Source: Hymenobacter cellulosilyticus (GTDB lineage: Bacteria; Bacteroidota; Bacteroidia; Cytophagales; Hymenobacteraceae). Taken from it: 64,000 bases of DNA. The notes below the pieces were generated by a model. The model was not told where the DNA came from, made no database searches, and saw nothing but the letters and a program-made list of their open reading frames with translations. The DNA lies in assembly GCF_022919215.1 (NCBI RefSeq), contig NZ_CP095046.1, positions 2,036,501 to 2,100,500 on the forward strand, written 5' to 3'. Position numbers and translations under genes: made by a program. Shown here piece after piece: positions 18,502 through 27,224 of the stretch; the first letter of the stretch is position 1; the number at the start of each line of letters is the position of its first letter.

Positions 18502-19521
18502 ATGCAATTTTTCCCGCTTGTTCTCGCTGCCACGCTGCTGCTTAGTGCTACCCAGCTTCGCGCCCAAACCACGCCAACGGTTCCTGCTACCCCAGCCGCC
18601 AAGCCCGCCCCAACGCCCGCGCCACCGCAAGTCACGCGCATGACCGTGGCCCAGGATGGCTCGGGTGACTACCGCACTATTCAGGAGGCCGTGAATGCCT
18701 CCCGGGATCTGTCGCAGGTAACCGTCACGATTTTCATCAAGAACGGTACCTACCGGGAAAAGCTGGTGGTGCCCTCGCACAAAACCCACGTGACGCTGCT
18801 GGGTGAGAGCAACACCGGCGTCATTATCACCTTCGGCGACTACTCCGGCGACGCCGAAAAGCACAGCACCTACACTTCCCACACCGTGCTGGTGCAGGCC
18901 AACGACTTTACGGCCGAGAACATCACCTTCGAAAACTCCGCCGGACCGGTGGGCCAAGCTGTGGCCCTGCATGTGGAAGGCGACCGGGCCACGTTCCGCA
19001 ACTGCCGGATGCTGGGCAACCAGGACACGCTGTATATGGCCGTCGAGAACAGCCGGCAGTACTACCAGAACTGCTACATCGAAGGCACCACCGACTTCCT
19101 CTTCGGCACGGCCACGGTGGTATTCGAGGGCTGCGAGCTGCGCAGCAAGCGCAACTCTTACATCACGGCGGCCTCCACTACCGCCCACCAGCGCTACGGC
19201 TACGTGCTGCTGAACTGCAAGCTCACGGCTACCGACGAGGCTAAAAAAGTATACTTGGGCCGACCCTGGCGGCCTAATGCCAAAACCGTGTTCATCAACT
19301 GCGAGCTGGGCGCCCACATCACGCCCGCCGGCTGGGACAACTGGCGCAATCCGGAGAATGAGAAAACGGTGTACTACGCCGAATACAACTCCACCGGCCC
19401 CGGCGCCAACGCCAAGGAGCGCGTGAAGTGGGCCCGCCAGCTCACGGCCAAGGAAGCCAAAAAGTACACGCTCAAAAACATCTTCGCGGGCGGCGCAGGC
19501 TGGGAGCCAGCCCGGAAGTAG
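18502..19521 (+). CDS. Pectinesterase (CE8), second single-domain copy
   Basis: Pectin methylesterase, 339 residues. Signal peptide 1-21 (LLLSATQLRAQ), then a Pro/Ala/Thr linker of about 25 residues before the catalytic helix, which the neighbouring CE8 lacks. Signature blocks: DGSGDYRTIQEA, GPVGQAVAL with Gln152, QDTLY with Gln174 and Asp175, GTTDFLFG with Asp198, LGRPW with Arg254. Clearly a paralogue of the preceding gene but quite diverged (DFLFG against DFIFG), so the duplication is old. Separated from it by 135 bp holding a degenerate repeat, so it may have its own promoter. No frame break. Confidence 0.94.
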   Translation: MQFFPLVLAATLLLSATQLRAQTTPTVPATPAAKPAPTPAPPQVTRMTVAQDGSGDYRTIQEAVNASRDLSQVTVTIFIKNGTYREKLVVPSHKTHVTLLGESNTGVIITFGDYSGDAEKHSTYTSHTVLVQANDFTAENITFENSAGPVGQAVALHVEGDRATFRNCRMLGNQDTLYMAVENSRQYYQNCYIEGTTDFLFGTATVVFEGCELRSKRNSYITAASTTAHQRYGYVLLNCKLTATDEAKKVYLGRPWRPNAKTVFINCELGAHITPAGWDNWRNPENEKTVYYAEYNSTGPGANAKERVKWARQLTAKEAKKYTLKNIFAGGAGWEPARK

Positions 19522-19555
19522 AGGGATACTGGGTGCGCTGGAGTAAAACCGACTT

Positions 19556-19700
19556 TCATGCAGCGCGCAGCGAAGCATCTCGCGGGCAATGGTAATCAGA
19601 TGGCATTGCAACATCAGCATGAAGATGCTTTGCTCTGCATGACGTTCTGTTCCCCGTAACGACAGCACGCGAGATGCTTCGGCTTCGCCTCTGCATGACG
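19556..19700. repeat. Intergenic inverted repeat with internal palindrome
   Basis: The arm TCATGCAGCGCG ... GAAGCATCTCGCG at 19556-19587 matches the reverse complement of 19665-19700. An inner segment at about 19618-19650 (CATGAAGATGC ... CTGCATGACGTTC) repeats the outer end. This suggests a nested or twice-inserted element. It sits between the CE8 and GH43 genes. Confidence 0.6.
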
Positions 19701-19744
19701 TTCTGGGTTATAGAATCCAGACAAAAAAACCAACTCACTTCCCG

Positions 19745-20760
19745 ATGAAGAACCTGCTCTTGCTTGTCTGTCTGCTGTTAAGTCAACTGGGTGGCAGAGC
19801 CCAAACCCCGGCCGCTGGGCCCGTGAAGAAAACGGTGAAGGATTTCCCGCATACCGGGGAGCCACCCATGCCGCCGGTGAAGCCCATCTTGGACACGCCC
19901 CTGCGCGACGCCAGCATCTGCCTGGGACCCGACAAAACCTACTACCTCACCGGCACCATCGGCCCCGACTTCATGGTGTCCAACGAAGGCATCAAGGTGT
20001 GGAAGTCGAAGGATATGAAAACCTGGGAGCCGCTGGGCCTGGTGTGGAGCATTGAGCGCGACGGTACCTGGCAGAAGCAGTGGACGGTGAAGAACGGCAA
20101 CCGCCGCCGGGCTCTGTGGGCCCCGAAATCCGCTACCTCAACGGCAACTTCTTTATTGCCTACTGCGTCACGGGACTGGGCACGGGTCTGCTCAAAAGCA
20201 CCACCGGCCGGGCCGAAGGGCCCTACGTGAGCACCAACACCCCCGATGCGCCCCTGACGCCTACCGGCATCGACGCCTCCCTGTTCCAGGACGACGACGG
20301 CAAGGTGTACTTCCTTTACGGCAGCGGCAGCATCGCCCCCATGAATGCCGACCTGAGTGCCCTGACCGGACCCTTTGTGCCCCTGCGCAGCGCCCTGGCC
20401 GATACCGACATCGACCATCACCACCCCAACCGACCCTGCAAGACCGAGGAGCTGAATCACGTAGGCTTCGAGGGCGCATATTTGTTTAAAGCCAATGGGC
20501 GCTATTATCTATCTTGCGCCGAGCGGTATTATGAGCGCTACCACTGCATGACGGCCGAATCCAGCACGTTGTTAGGCCCCTACGGTCCGCGCTACGTGTC
20601 GGTGCCCTACGCGGGCCACAACGTCTTTTTCCAGGACGTGAAAGGCAAGTGGTGGAGTACTATGTTCGGCAACGACGACGATGCACCCGTGCAGAAGCAA
20701 GCTGCCGTGGTGCCGGTTGAGTTTGATACCCAGGGCCACATCCGACCCGTAGTGAACTAA
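19745..20760 (+). CDS. GH43-like glycoside hydrolase, secreted (one frame break)
   Basis: Signal peptide 1-19 (LLLLVCLLLSQLGGRAQ). A five-bladed propeller with GH43-like landmarks follows: TPLRDASICLGPD with the probable catalytic Asp, GIDASLFQDDDGKVYF with the second acidic residue, and VGFEGAYLFK with a candidate catalytic Glu. The frame breaks at the GGGCCCC run at 20118-20124; one added base restores ALWAPEIRYLNGNFFIAYC and a protein of about 338 residues, typical of a single-domain GH43. Likely trims arabinan or galactan side chains of rhamnogalacturonan I, inferred from the locus. The aromatic-rich HHHPNRPCKTEELNH stretch is unusual and may be a binding-site loop. Confidence 0.83.
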
Positions 20761-20780
20761 GAAAAAGCCGTTTGCCCGCC

Positions 20781-21484
20781 GTGAGAGAGTATGTGCTGTT
20801 CGTCGATACCGAAACCTCCGGCATTCCGCAGGACTGGAATCAGCCCTACTCGGTGCTGGGCAACTGGCCCCACATTGCCCAGTTGGCCTGGGTGATATAC
20901 ACCAAAGACGGAGCGGAAATCAAGGCCGAAACCCACTACATCCTGCCCAGCGACTACGACGTGAGCCCCGCCTCGGTGAGCGTGCACGGCCTGACCCGGG
21001 AGTTTTTGCTCGAGCACGGCAAGCCCCGGCACGAGGTCATGCACCGCCTGTTTCAGGACTTGCTGCGCTATGAGCCCCTGGTGGTGGCCCACTTCATGAA
21101 GCTCGATTTTCACATGCTGGGCGTGGGTTTTTACCGGGCCGGCCTGGAAAACCCGCTGGAAGTATTGCCCACCTTTTGCACCATGCTTACCACCGGCCGC
21201 TTCGTGCGCAGCGGCCTGCGCACCCACCTGCGCCTGGGGAGCTCTACGAGCGGCTGTTTCAGGAGCCCCTGGAGCGGCAGCACGACGCGCTGGTGGATGC
21301 CTACGCCACAGCCCGCTGCTTTTTCGAGCTGTGGCGGCAGGGCGACGTTACCGACGCCATCATTGCCGCCCAGGCTCCGTTCCGGCAACCCACGGCGGCG
21401 GCCGAACCCCGCTATTGGCTTATACTTGCCGGGCTGATCCTGCTTTTGCTGCTGGTGCTGGCCGCCACCCTTATACTGCTCTAA
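20781..21484 (+). CDS. DnaQ-like 3'-5' exonuclease with C-terminal membrane segment (one frame break)
   Basis: DEDDh-family exonuclease: FVDTETSG carries the first Asp and Glu, HFMKLDFHML the second Asp, and HDALVDA the His and last Asp. The catalytic domain covers about residues 1-190. The protein then ends in a single hydrophobic helix (about 21 residues, ILAGLILLLLLVL) preceded by RYW, so it would be anchored in the inner membrane, unusual for this family. The frame breaks in the G run at 21236-21239; one G restores LRLGELYERLFQEPLERQ. The start is GTG 20781 or TTG 20772; no ATG is available. It lies 2 bp before the DUF294 gene, so they form one operon. Not obviously part of pectin use. 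Confidence 0.82.
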
Positions 21485-21486
21485 CA

Positions 21487-23397
21487 ATGACCGAACGGAT
21501 AGACTTCCTGCGCACCGTCCAGCCCTTCGACTTGCTGCCCGAAGACGTGCTGCGGGAAATTGCCGAGCTGCTGGAAGAAGTAACTCACCCCCGCGAGGCC
21601 GTTATCTACATGCAAGACGTGAGCAAGCTGCGCGGGCTCGACATCGTGGTGGCCGGGGAGTACGAAACGTTTTTCTACGACAGCCAGCAAACCAAGCGCC
21701 TGGTGGAGCACTGCGGACCGGGCTGCTGCTACGGCGGAATTTCGGTGCTGCTGAATAAGAAACGCTCCTTGCGCACGGTGCTGGCCAAGAAGGGCACCAA
21801 GGTCTACTTCCTGCACCGCCGCGACTTCCGCGGCCTGTGCCAGGCCTACCCGGCCTTCTTCGAGTACTTCACCACCAAGTACGGGCAGCGCATGCTCAAC
21901 GACGAGTACGCGCACTTCGTGAAGCTCAACCAGGGCGGCGTGGCCCAGAATTACCTGGCGTCCGACCAGCTCTATTCCCGTCGCCTCGAAGCCGTGGAGC
22001 TGCGCGACATCGTGGCCTGCCCCGGCACCACGCCCATTCAGGAAGTGGCCCGCCGCATGGCCGAGGCCCGCACCAGCTGCTACTTTATTACCGACGCCCA
22101 AAGCGGCGACATCACCGGCTTCGTTACCGACATTACCCTGCGCGACAAAGTGGTGGCCGGCCTGCTCGACGCCCGCCAGCCGGTCAGCACCATTGCCGAT
22201 GCGCCGGTGGTCAGCATCAGCGCCCAGGCCTACGTGTATGAGGCCATTCTGCTGATGTTTCAGACCAAAACCCGCTACCTGCTGGTGCAGGGCGAGGCCG
22301 GGACATACGTGGGGTTTGTAAGCCGCAACAAGCTGCTCAGCGACCAGGCTCAGTCGCCGTTTATCTTTATCCAGTCGGTAAAGCAGGCCGTGTCAGGTGC
22401 CGAGCTGCGGCGGCGCTGGGAGCAGGTGCCTGACATGGTGTACCAGCTACTGGACCGGGGCGTGAAGCCCGAAATCGTGAACCAGCTCATCACCAGCATT
22501 TCCGACACCATTGCCCTGAAGGTCATCGAGGGCGTGATTCAGGAGCTGGGGCCGCCGCCGGCCAAGTTCGTGTTTATGGTGTTGGGCAGCGAGGGCCGCA
22601 AGGAGCAAACCCTGCTCACCGACCAGGACAACGCCATTATCTACGAGGACAAGGCCAACGAGCAGCGCGAGGCCGTGCGGGCCTATTTCAAGCAGTTTGC
22701 CACCCGCGTCTCCGACCAGCTCAACGACATCGGCTTCAGCTTTTGCGAGGGTGGCTTCATGGCCAAAAACCCGAAGTGGACGCACTCTTTGTCGCACTGG
22801 AAGCGCAATTACACCGAGTGGATCAGCGAGTCGAACCCCGAGGCCGTGATGCAGTTCGCGGCCTTCTTCGACTGCCGCTACCTCTACGGCGACGCCACCA
22901 TTATGGAAGAGTTGCAGGCGTTTCTGAGCGAGCAGCTGCAAGTGCCCCACGACCGGTTTTTCTACTACATGGCCATCAACGCCCTGCAGTTTGAGCCCCC
23001 GCTGACCTTCTTCCGCAACATCCGCACCTTCACCGTGGGCTCCCAGCAGGTCTTCAACCTAAAAAAAACGATGACGCCCATCGTGGACCTGGCCCGCATC
23101 TACGCCCTCAAGCACCGCATCTTTCTGACCAATACCGGCGAGCGGCTGGCGGCTCTGCAGGAGCAGGGCGTGTTCTCCGACAAAGAGTACCACGAGCTGC
23201 TGCAGTCGTACTACTACCTGATGGGCATGCGCCTCAAGAAGCAGGCCGTGCAGATTATCAGCGACAAACGCAGGCCTGACAACTACCTGGACCCCAAGAC
23301 CCTGACCAGGGTGGAGGAAGTCAGCCTGAAGGAAATTTTCAAGGTTATCGGCGACTTTCAGCTCAAGATTAAGGTCGGCTTTGCTAAAATTCTCTAG
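21487..23397 (+). CDS. CNMP-binding / CBS / DUF294 nucleotidyltransferase-like signalling protein
   Basis: About 636 residues. The layout is a cyclic-nucleotide-binding-like domain (about 1-130), two CBS repeats (about 155-280, each with a GFVTDI or GFVSRN end), a DUF294 nucleotidyltransferase-like domain (about 300-440, LGSEGRKEQ and TDQDNAI, which keep the GS and DxD-like acidic positions), and the DUF294 C-terminal helical domain. It is related to GlnD-type uridylyltransferases in fold; the substrate is unknown. The ATG at 21487 is chosen because it follows the exonuclease stop by 2 bp. In many bacteria the same protein is encoded beside a DnaQ-like exonuclease, often near an acetate/solute symporter; here an SSS symporter lies about 6 kb upstream. 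No frame break. Confidence 0.85.
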   Translation: MTERIDFLRTVQPFDLLPEDVLREIAELLEEVTHPREAVIYMQDVSKLRGLDIVVAGEYETFFYDSQQTKRLVEHCGPGCCYGGISVLLNKKRSLRTVLAKKGTKVYFLHRRDFRGLCQAYPAFFEYFTTKYGQRMLNDEYAHFVKLNQGGVAQNYLASDQLYSRRLEAVELRDIVACPGTTPIQEVARRMAEARTSCYFITDAQSGDITGFVTDITLRDKVVAGLLDARQPVSTIADAPVVSISAQAYVYEAILLMFQTKTRYLLVQGEAGTYVGFVSRNKLLSDQAQSPFIFIQSVKQAVSGAELRRRWEQVPDMVYQLLDRGVKPEIVNQLITSISDTIALKVIEGVIQELGPPPAKFVFMVLGSEGRKEQTLLTDQDNAIIYEDKANEQREAVRAYFKQFATRVSDQLNDIGFSFCEGGFMAKNPKWTHSLSHWKRNYTEWISESNPEAVMQFAAFFDCRYLYGDATIMEELQAFLSEQLQVPHDRFFYYMAINALQFEPPLTFFRNIRTFTVGSQQVFNLKKTMTPIVDLARIYALKHRIFLTNTGERLAALQEQGVFSDKEYHELLQSYYYLMGMRLKKQAVQIISDKRRPDNYLDPKTLTRVEEVSLKEIFKVIGDFQLKIKVGFAKIL

Positions 23398-23465
23398 TAT
23401 TGACCGGGCAAGAAGTTTCTGATTTCAGCCCGGTTCCGTCGCCTTCTCACCCACTTCTGCGTTTT

Positions 23466-24700
23466 ATGATACCATCCACGACTACCTCCCTATTCTCTTT
23501 GCGCTCTGCTTTATGTGCGGGCAGCCTCATGGCCAGCCTGCTGGCGGGCTGCGAACAAGCTAAAAAGCCCGAGCAAACGGCCGCCGAGTCTGGCTCCGCG
23601 GCTTCCAACCCCGCAACTGAATCCACTCCAATCATGCCCACATCCGCTTCCTTCGGCAAAACCTCAGACGGCACTGAGGTGCAGCTCTTTACCCTGACCA
23701 ACGCCCACGGCCTGCAAGCCACCATCAGCACCTACGGGGCATCGTAACCAGCCTGCTCGTGCCCGACAAAGCCGGCAAACTCGGCGACGTTGTGCTGGGC
23801 TTCGATAACGTGAGCGGCTATCAGAGCCCCGCCTACCAGAAGTCGGGACCCTACTTCGGGCCCTGATTGGGCGCTACGGCAACCGCATTGCCAAGGGCCA
23901 GTTTACCCTGGAGGGCAAAACCTACACGCTGGCCAATAACAACGGGCCCAACCACCTGCACGGCGGGCTCAAGGGCTTCGACAAAGTCATCTGGCAGGCG
24001 GAGCCCGGCAGCTCGGCGGCGGGCCAGACGCTCACGCTGACCTACGTAAGCAAGGACGGAGAGGAAGGCTACCCGGGCAATTTGACCGTGACGGTGGTCT
24101 ACACCCTGACCCCGGACGACGCGCTGCAGATTGACTACTCGGCCACCACCGACAAGGCCACACCCGTCAACCTGACCAACCACAGCTATTTCAACCTGAG
24201 CGCGGGCCAGAGCCAAGACGTGCTGGCCCACCAGGTCACGCTGCCCGCCGACCGCTACACCGTGGTCGATGCCGACCTGATTCCCACCGGCGAGCTGCGG
24301 GCGGTGAAGGGTACGGCCTTCGACTTTACCACGGCCCACGCCATCGGTGAGCGGATTGCCCAGGTGCCCGGCGGCTACGACCACAACTGGGTGCTGAACG
24401 CGGCCAGCGAGGGCCGCACCCGGCGGCCACCGTGTACGAGCCCACGTCGGGCCGCACGATGCAGGTGAGCACCACTGAGCCCGGGGTACAGTTCTACACC
24501 GGCAACTTCCTCGACGGCAGCCTGACGGGCAAGGGGGGCGGGTCTACGGCAAGCACGCGGGCTTCTGCCTGGAAACCCAGCACTTCCCCGACTCGCCCAA
24601 CCAGCCTAAGTTCCCCTCCACCACCCTGCAGCCCGGCCAGACCCTGCGCTCCACTACGGTGTATAAGTTTGGGGTTCAAGGTGGCAGCGCACAAAACTAA
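23466..24700 (+). CDS. Aldose 1-epimerase (GalM-like) lipoprotein, four frame breaks in the assembly
   Basis: Interconverts alpha and beta anomers of released sugars. The N-terminus is a lipoprotein signal with Cys29 in SLLAGCE, then a linker, then the GalM beta-sandwich: [28 protein letters not shown] (substrate-binding His), [14 protein letters not shown], and [13 protein letters not shown]. The frame is broken four times, at G runs 23736-23739, 23858-23860, 24422-24423 and 24533-24538; one added G at each restores a continuous protein of about 412 residues ending [14 protein letters not shown]. Four hits in one gene could mean real decay, but each has the same signature as breaks in housekeeping genes here, and the conserved blocks are all intact. 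It would act in the periplasm for the pectin locus or for general sugar uptake. Confidence 0.8.
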
Positions 24701-24746
24701 GCCACTCGGCGACCCTACGCCCCGCATTGCCTGAACAGTGACTGAA

Positions 24747-24781
24747 ACCGCCTGGGAGAAGCTTCCCAGGCGGTTTTTTGT
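24747..24781 (+). terminator. Rho-independent terminator after the epimerase
   Basis: ACCGCCTGGGA pairs with TCCCAGGCGGT around a short loop, then TTTTT. Confidence 0.9.
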
Positions 24782-24920
24782 ATTGTGGGTGTCTTTGTTA
24801 GACTGGCACTTTAAGGGTATGACTGGGTTTTTTTCCAACACCGGAGGAGTTTTCCCGTAAGAGACCTTACCGTGGATAACCATCCCGGTTCCTTCTCTCT
24901 ACTTCATACACTCTCACACT

Positions 24921-25460
24921 ATGAAAACTGCATTCGCTCTCGCCGCCCTTTTCGCTGCTGGTATCACTTCGGCTTCGGCTCAGACCACTTCCGGCTCTAC
25001 TACGGCTGGTGCTTCAACATCAGGCACTTCTACTTCCGGCTCCATGACGAGCGGTTCGTCGACCAGCGGCTCTTCAACTAGCGGCACGATGGGCACTACC
25101 TCGGGCACCATGGGTACGGGTACCACTTCGGGTACGTATAACAGCGGTTCTACCGGCACCACCAGCGGTACGATGGGTACTACCTCGGGCACCATGGGTA
25201 CCGGCACCACCAGCGGTACGATGAGCACCGGCACTACTTCGGGCTCGATGGGCTCGGGTACTACCTCGGGCACTTATAACGGCTCTACCGGCACCACCTC
25301 GGGCTCGGGCACTATGAGCACGGGCACCACCTCGGGTTCGACCATGAACTCGGGTGCCATGGAGAGCGGCAAGGTGAAAACCAAAGCCGACAAAAAGAAC
25401 AAAATGAAGGCCAAGGACGAAAACATGAAGGCTAAGGCTAAGACCAAGCCCGGCATGTAA
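24921..25460 (+). CDS. Secreted Gly/Ser/Thr-rich repeat protein with basic tail
   Basis: No family recognised. A classic signal peptide (AALFAAGITSASAQ) is followed by about 125 residues made almost only of Thr, Ser, Gly and Met, in loose repeats of the type SGTMGTTSGTMGTGTTSG with occasional SGTYN. The last 30 residues switch abruptly to a Lys/Met-rich tail (GKVKTKADKKNKMKAKDEN). The repeats are also visible in the DNA as near-tandem copies, so the length may vary between strains. The Lys tail shares the heptapeptide GKVKTKA with the lipoprotein at 28345-29007. Possible roles are an adhesive or cell-surface filler protein; this is speculation. It is coding because of the signal peptide, clean frame and terminator. 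Confidence 0.75.
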   Translation: MKTAFALAALFAAGITSASAQTTSGSTTAGASTSGTSTSGSMTSGSSTSGSSTSGTMGTTSGTMGTGTTSGTYNSGSTGTTSGTMGTTSGTMGTGTTSGTMSTGTTSGSMGSGTTSGTYNGSTGTTSGSGTMSTGTTSGSTMNSGAMESGKVKTKADKKNKMKAKDENMKAKAKTKPGM

Positions 25461-25480
25461 TTCCTCCCGGATATCTTTAC

Positions 25481-25521
25481 CGCAGCCCCGTTACCTCAGG
25501 TAGCGGGGGCTGCGCGTTTTT
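25481..25521 (+). terminator. Rho-independent terminator after the repeat protein
   Basis: GCAGCCCCG pairs with CGGGGGCTGC around 13 nt, followed by GCGTTTTT, about 20 bp past the stop. Confidence 0.75.
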
Positions 25522-25726
25522 GGGCATTCAGAGCCCAGCCGTGCAGCTTCATAGCTCCAACTGCTGCCTCATAAGACTTGAGCCGGGCTTCCGCAGCCTT
25601 AGGCCCTGCCTTAGCATGGTCACCGCCTGCTTTCTTAACCACAGTGGGCCCTTTCAACATCTCGGCGCGAGCTTCCAAGACCTCGGCGCGAGCAATTATT
25701 GGAACCGGGAAAGCAGTTGTGCACAT
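25496..25726 (-). CDS. Doubtful small secreted protein
   Basis: An open frame reads FMCTTAFPVPIIARAE and then an Ala/Glu/Lys-rich helix; counting residues just before the ATG (LRYLALF) it would have a signal-like start. The only ATG leaves half of that hydrophobic stretch, and the 3' end runs into the terminator hairpin of the opposite gene. It may be a remnant or chance. The rest of 25522-25788 holds nothing recognisable. Confidence 0.2.
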   Translation of the reverse strand: MCTTAFPVPIIARAEVLEARAEMLKGPTVVKKAGGDHAKAGPKAAEARLKSYEAAVGAMKLHGWALNAQKRAAPAT

Positions 25727-25788
25727 GAAAAGCGCCAGGTAGCGCAGGTTCTATTCGCCCTCCCAAACTCAGACCGCGAAATGCACAG

Positions 25789-25825
25789 AAAAGCCCGTCG
25801 GAACTGCTTCCGACGGGCTTCTTTG
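25789..25825. terminator. Bidirectional terminator hairpin
   Basis: AAGCCCGTCGGA pairs with TCCGACGGGCTT and has A and T tracts on both sides. It serves the leftward gene ending at 25857. Confidence 0.8.
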
Positions 25826-25856
25826 TTCGTTAAAAAAGTAAAAAGTATTGGGAAGA

Positions 25857-26204
25857 CTAGCCTTGCAGGTCGGTGCCGAGGCGCAGCAGCAGGTCGCCGA
25901 TGGAGCGGATGCCCGCCTGCTGCTCAGACTCAGCTTGGAAGGCGTACTGCGTAGTCTGGGAGCCCAGCAGGCTGAGGGCGCGGCCGATGGCGGGGCCATC
26001 AAGTTTGGGCGCGGTCAGCAACGACTGCAGGTTGCCTAGTTCCCGGGCAATATCCTGCAGGGCCGGAATCCCGCTCTGCAGGAAGTCTTGTTGCCAGGCC
26101 TCCGTGTTGTCCATAGCGGCACTGATGGGGATATTGGTCAACCCTTGTTTGAGGGCGGCAATGGTATTGGCAAGGTGATTTTGGGGCAGGGTTTCGTTAG
26201 CCAT
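25857..26204 (-). CDS. Conserved hypothetical protein, helical, 115 aa
   Basis: No family recognised. A soluble, almost entirely alpha-helical sequence with no signal peptide (MANETLPQNHLANTIAALKQ at the start, SIGDLLLRLGTDLQG at the end). It ends just before a bidirectional terminator and lies 35 bp downstream of uvsE on the same strand, so the two are probably co-transcribed. Codon use is like the neighbours, which supports it being a real gene. Confidence 0.65.
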   Translation of the reverse strand: MANETLPQNHLANTIAALKQGLTNIPISAAMDNTEAWQQDFLQSGIPALQDIARELGNLQSLLTAPKLDGPAIGRALSLLGSQTTQYAFQAESEQQAGIRSIGDLLLRLGTDLQG

Positions 26205-26239
26205 GAAGCTGGGAAGAAGAGGGGAAAGGAAAGTATAGA

Positions 26240-27154
26240 TCAGGAAGGGGAACCAGCCTCGGCGGCTACCAATTGCAGCTCACGCAACACACTGATGGCC
26301 CGGCAGGCACTGGCTTCCTTGTCCTTTATTTCGAGCATGATATCAACGTCCAAGCCGTGCAGGTGGGTGAGAAACTCGCGGAACAGTTCTTCCTCCAGCG
26401 TGCTGGTGTGCTTGCCTTTTCGCTCACCAACTTGCTGGGAGCTGTAGTCCATCATCAACACTCCATCGCGCTCCGGGTGCCAGGTGCTGGCCGCCAGCTG
26501 CAAGGCCTCGGCCATCGGCTCGCCATGGTTGAGACACTCGTGGTGAAAGTTGTCGAACAGAATCGGAATGCCCACCGCCTCGTGCACCCGCAGACAGTCA
26601 CGCAGGCTGAACAGACGGTCGTCGTTCTCGATAACCAAGCGCCGCTGCACTGCCGCCGGCAGGTCACGGTAGGTGGAAATAAACCGGCTGATGGCCAAGT
26701 CCCGGTCGCCGTACAGCCCACCCACGTGAATCTGCAGCTTGGCGGTGCTGTCGAGGCCCATCAGGTCCAGCATCGAGCCCTGATACACTAACTCGGCCAC
26801 ACTGCGCTGCACGATGTCCTCACTGGGCGAGTTGAGTACCACAAACTGGTCAGGGTGGAAGGAGATGCGCATGCGCTGGGCCTTCACGTAGTCCCCAATG
26901 GCCTGGAACTCGGCGGCAAAGCGAGTCTGCCACGGAAAAGTGTTGATGGGGTGGGAGCCAAAGGGCACGATGCCCGAGCTGATCCGGAAAAACCGCAGCT
27001 CGTTGGCCACATTATACTCCAGAATTCGCTGCAGGCACATCAGGTTGGCCGCTACGGCCAACTCTACCCGTTCCGCCGAATACGACGCCAGTCGAAACGT
27101 GGCCGACGAGGTGCAGTCCAACGATTCATTTACGCAAGGATACCCAATTCTCAT
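26240..27154 (-). CDS. uvsE: UV damage endonuclease UvsE/UvdE
   Basis: Mn-dependent TIM-barrel endonuclease that nicks DNA 5' of UV photoproducts and other lesions, starting alternative excision repair. Family blocks are clear: MRIGYPCVNESL at the N-terminus, FFRISSGIVPFGSHP, MRISFHPDQFVVLNSP with the metal-site His, LQIHVGGLYGD, RLVIENDD with the Glu, and LFDNFHHECLN with His residues; VDIMLEIKDKE near the end carries the last metal-binding Glu and the conserved Lys. 304 residues, normal length. The ATG is unambiguous. No lexA-type site was recognised upstream, where a family A repeat ends about 70 bp from the start. Confidence 0.95.
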   Translation of the reverse strand: MRIGYPCVNESLDCTSSATFRLASYSAERVELAVAANLMCLQRILEYNVANELRFFRISSGIVPFGSHPINTFPWQTRFAAEFQAIGDYVKAQRMRISFHPDQFVVLNSPSEDIVQRSVAELVYQGSMLDLMGLDSTAKLQIHVGGLYGDRDLAISRFISTYRDLPAAVQRRLVIENDDRLFSLRDCLRVHEAVGIPILFDNFHHECLNHGEPMAEALQLAASTWHPERDGVLMMDYSSQQVGERKGKHTSTLEEELFREFLTHLHGLDVDIMLEIKDKEASACRAISVLRELQLVAAEAGSPS

Positions 27155-27224
27155 ACCCGAGGTTTACGCGGGGAGAAAGGTGAAGTTGTGCAAGGTGGAC
27201 TGTTAGGGGCGTCATTTAGGGTCC

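Noticed and set aside
23466..24700. Epimerase as a true pseudogene
   Set aside because: Four breaks are many, but all conserved motifs survive and each break has the same one-G loss seen in essential genes, so it is annotated as a coding gene.
25520..25954. 144-residue plus-strand open frame
   Set aside because: It crosses two terminator hairpins and the 3' end of the convergent helical gene; composition is Arg/Cys/Ser-rich without signal or motif.
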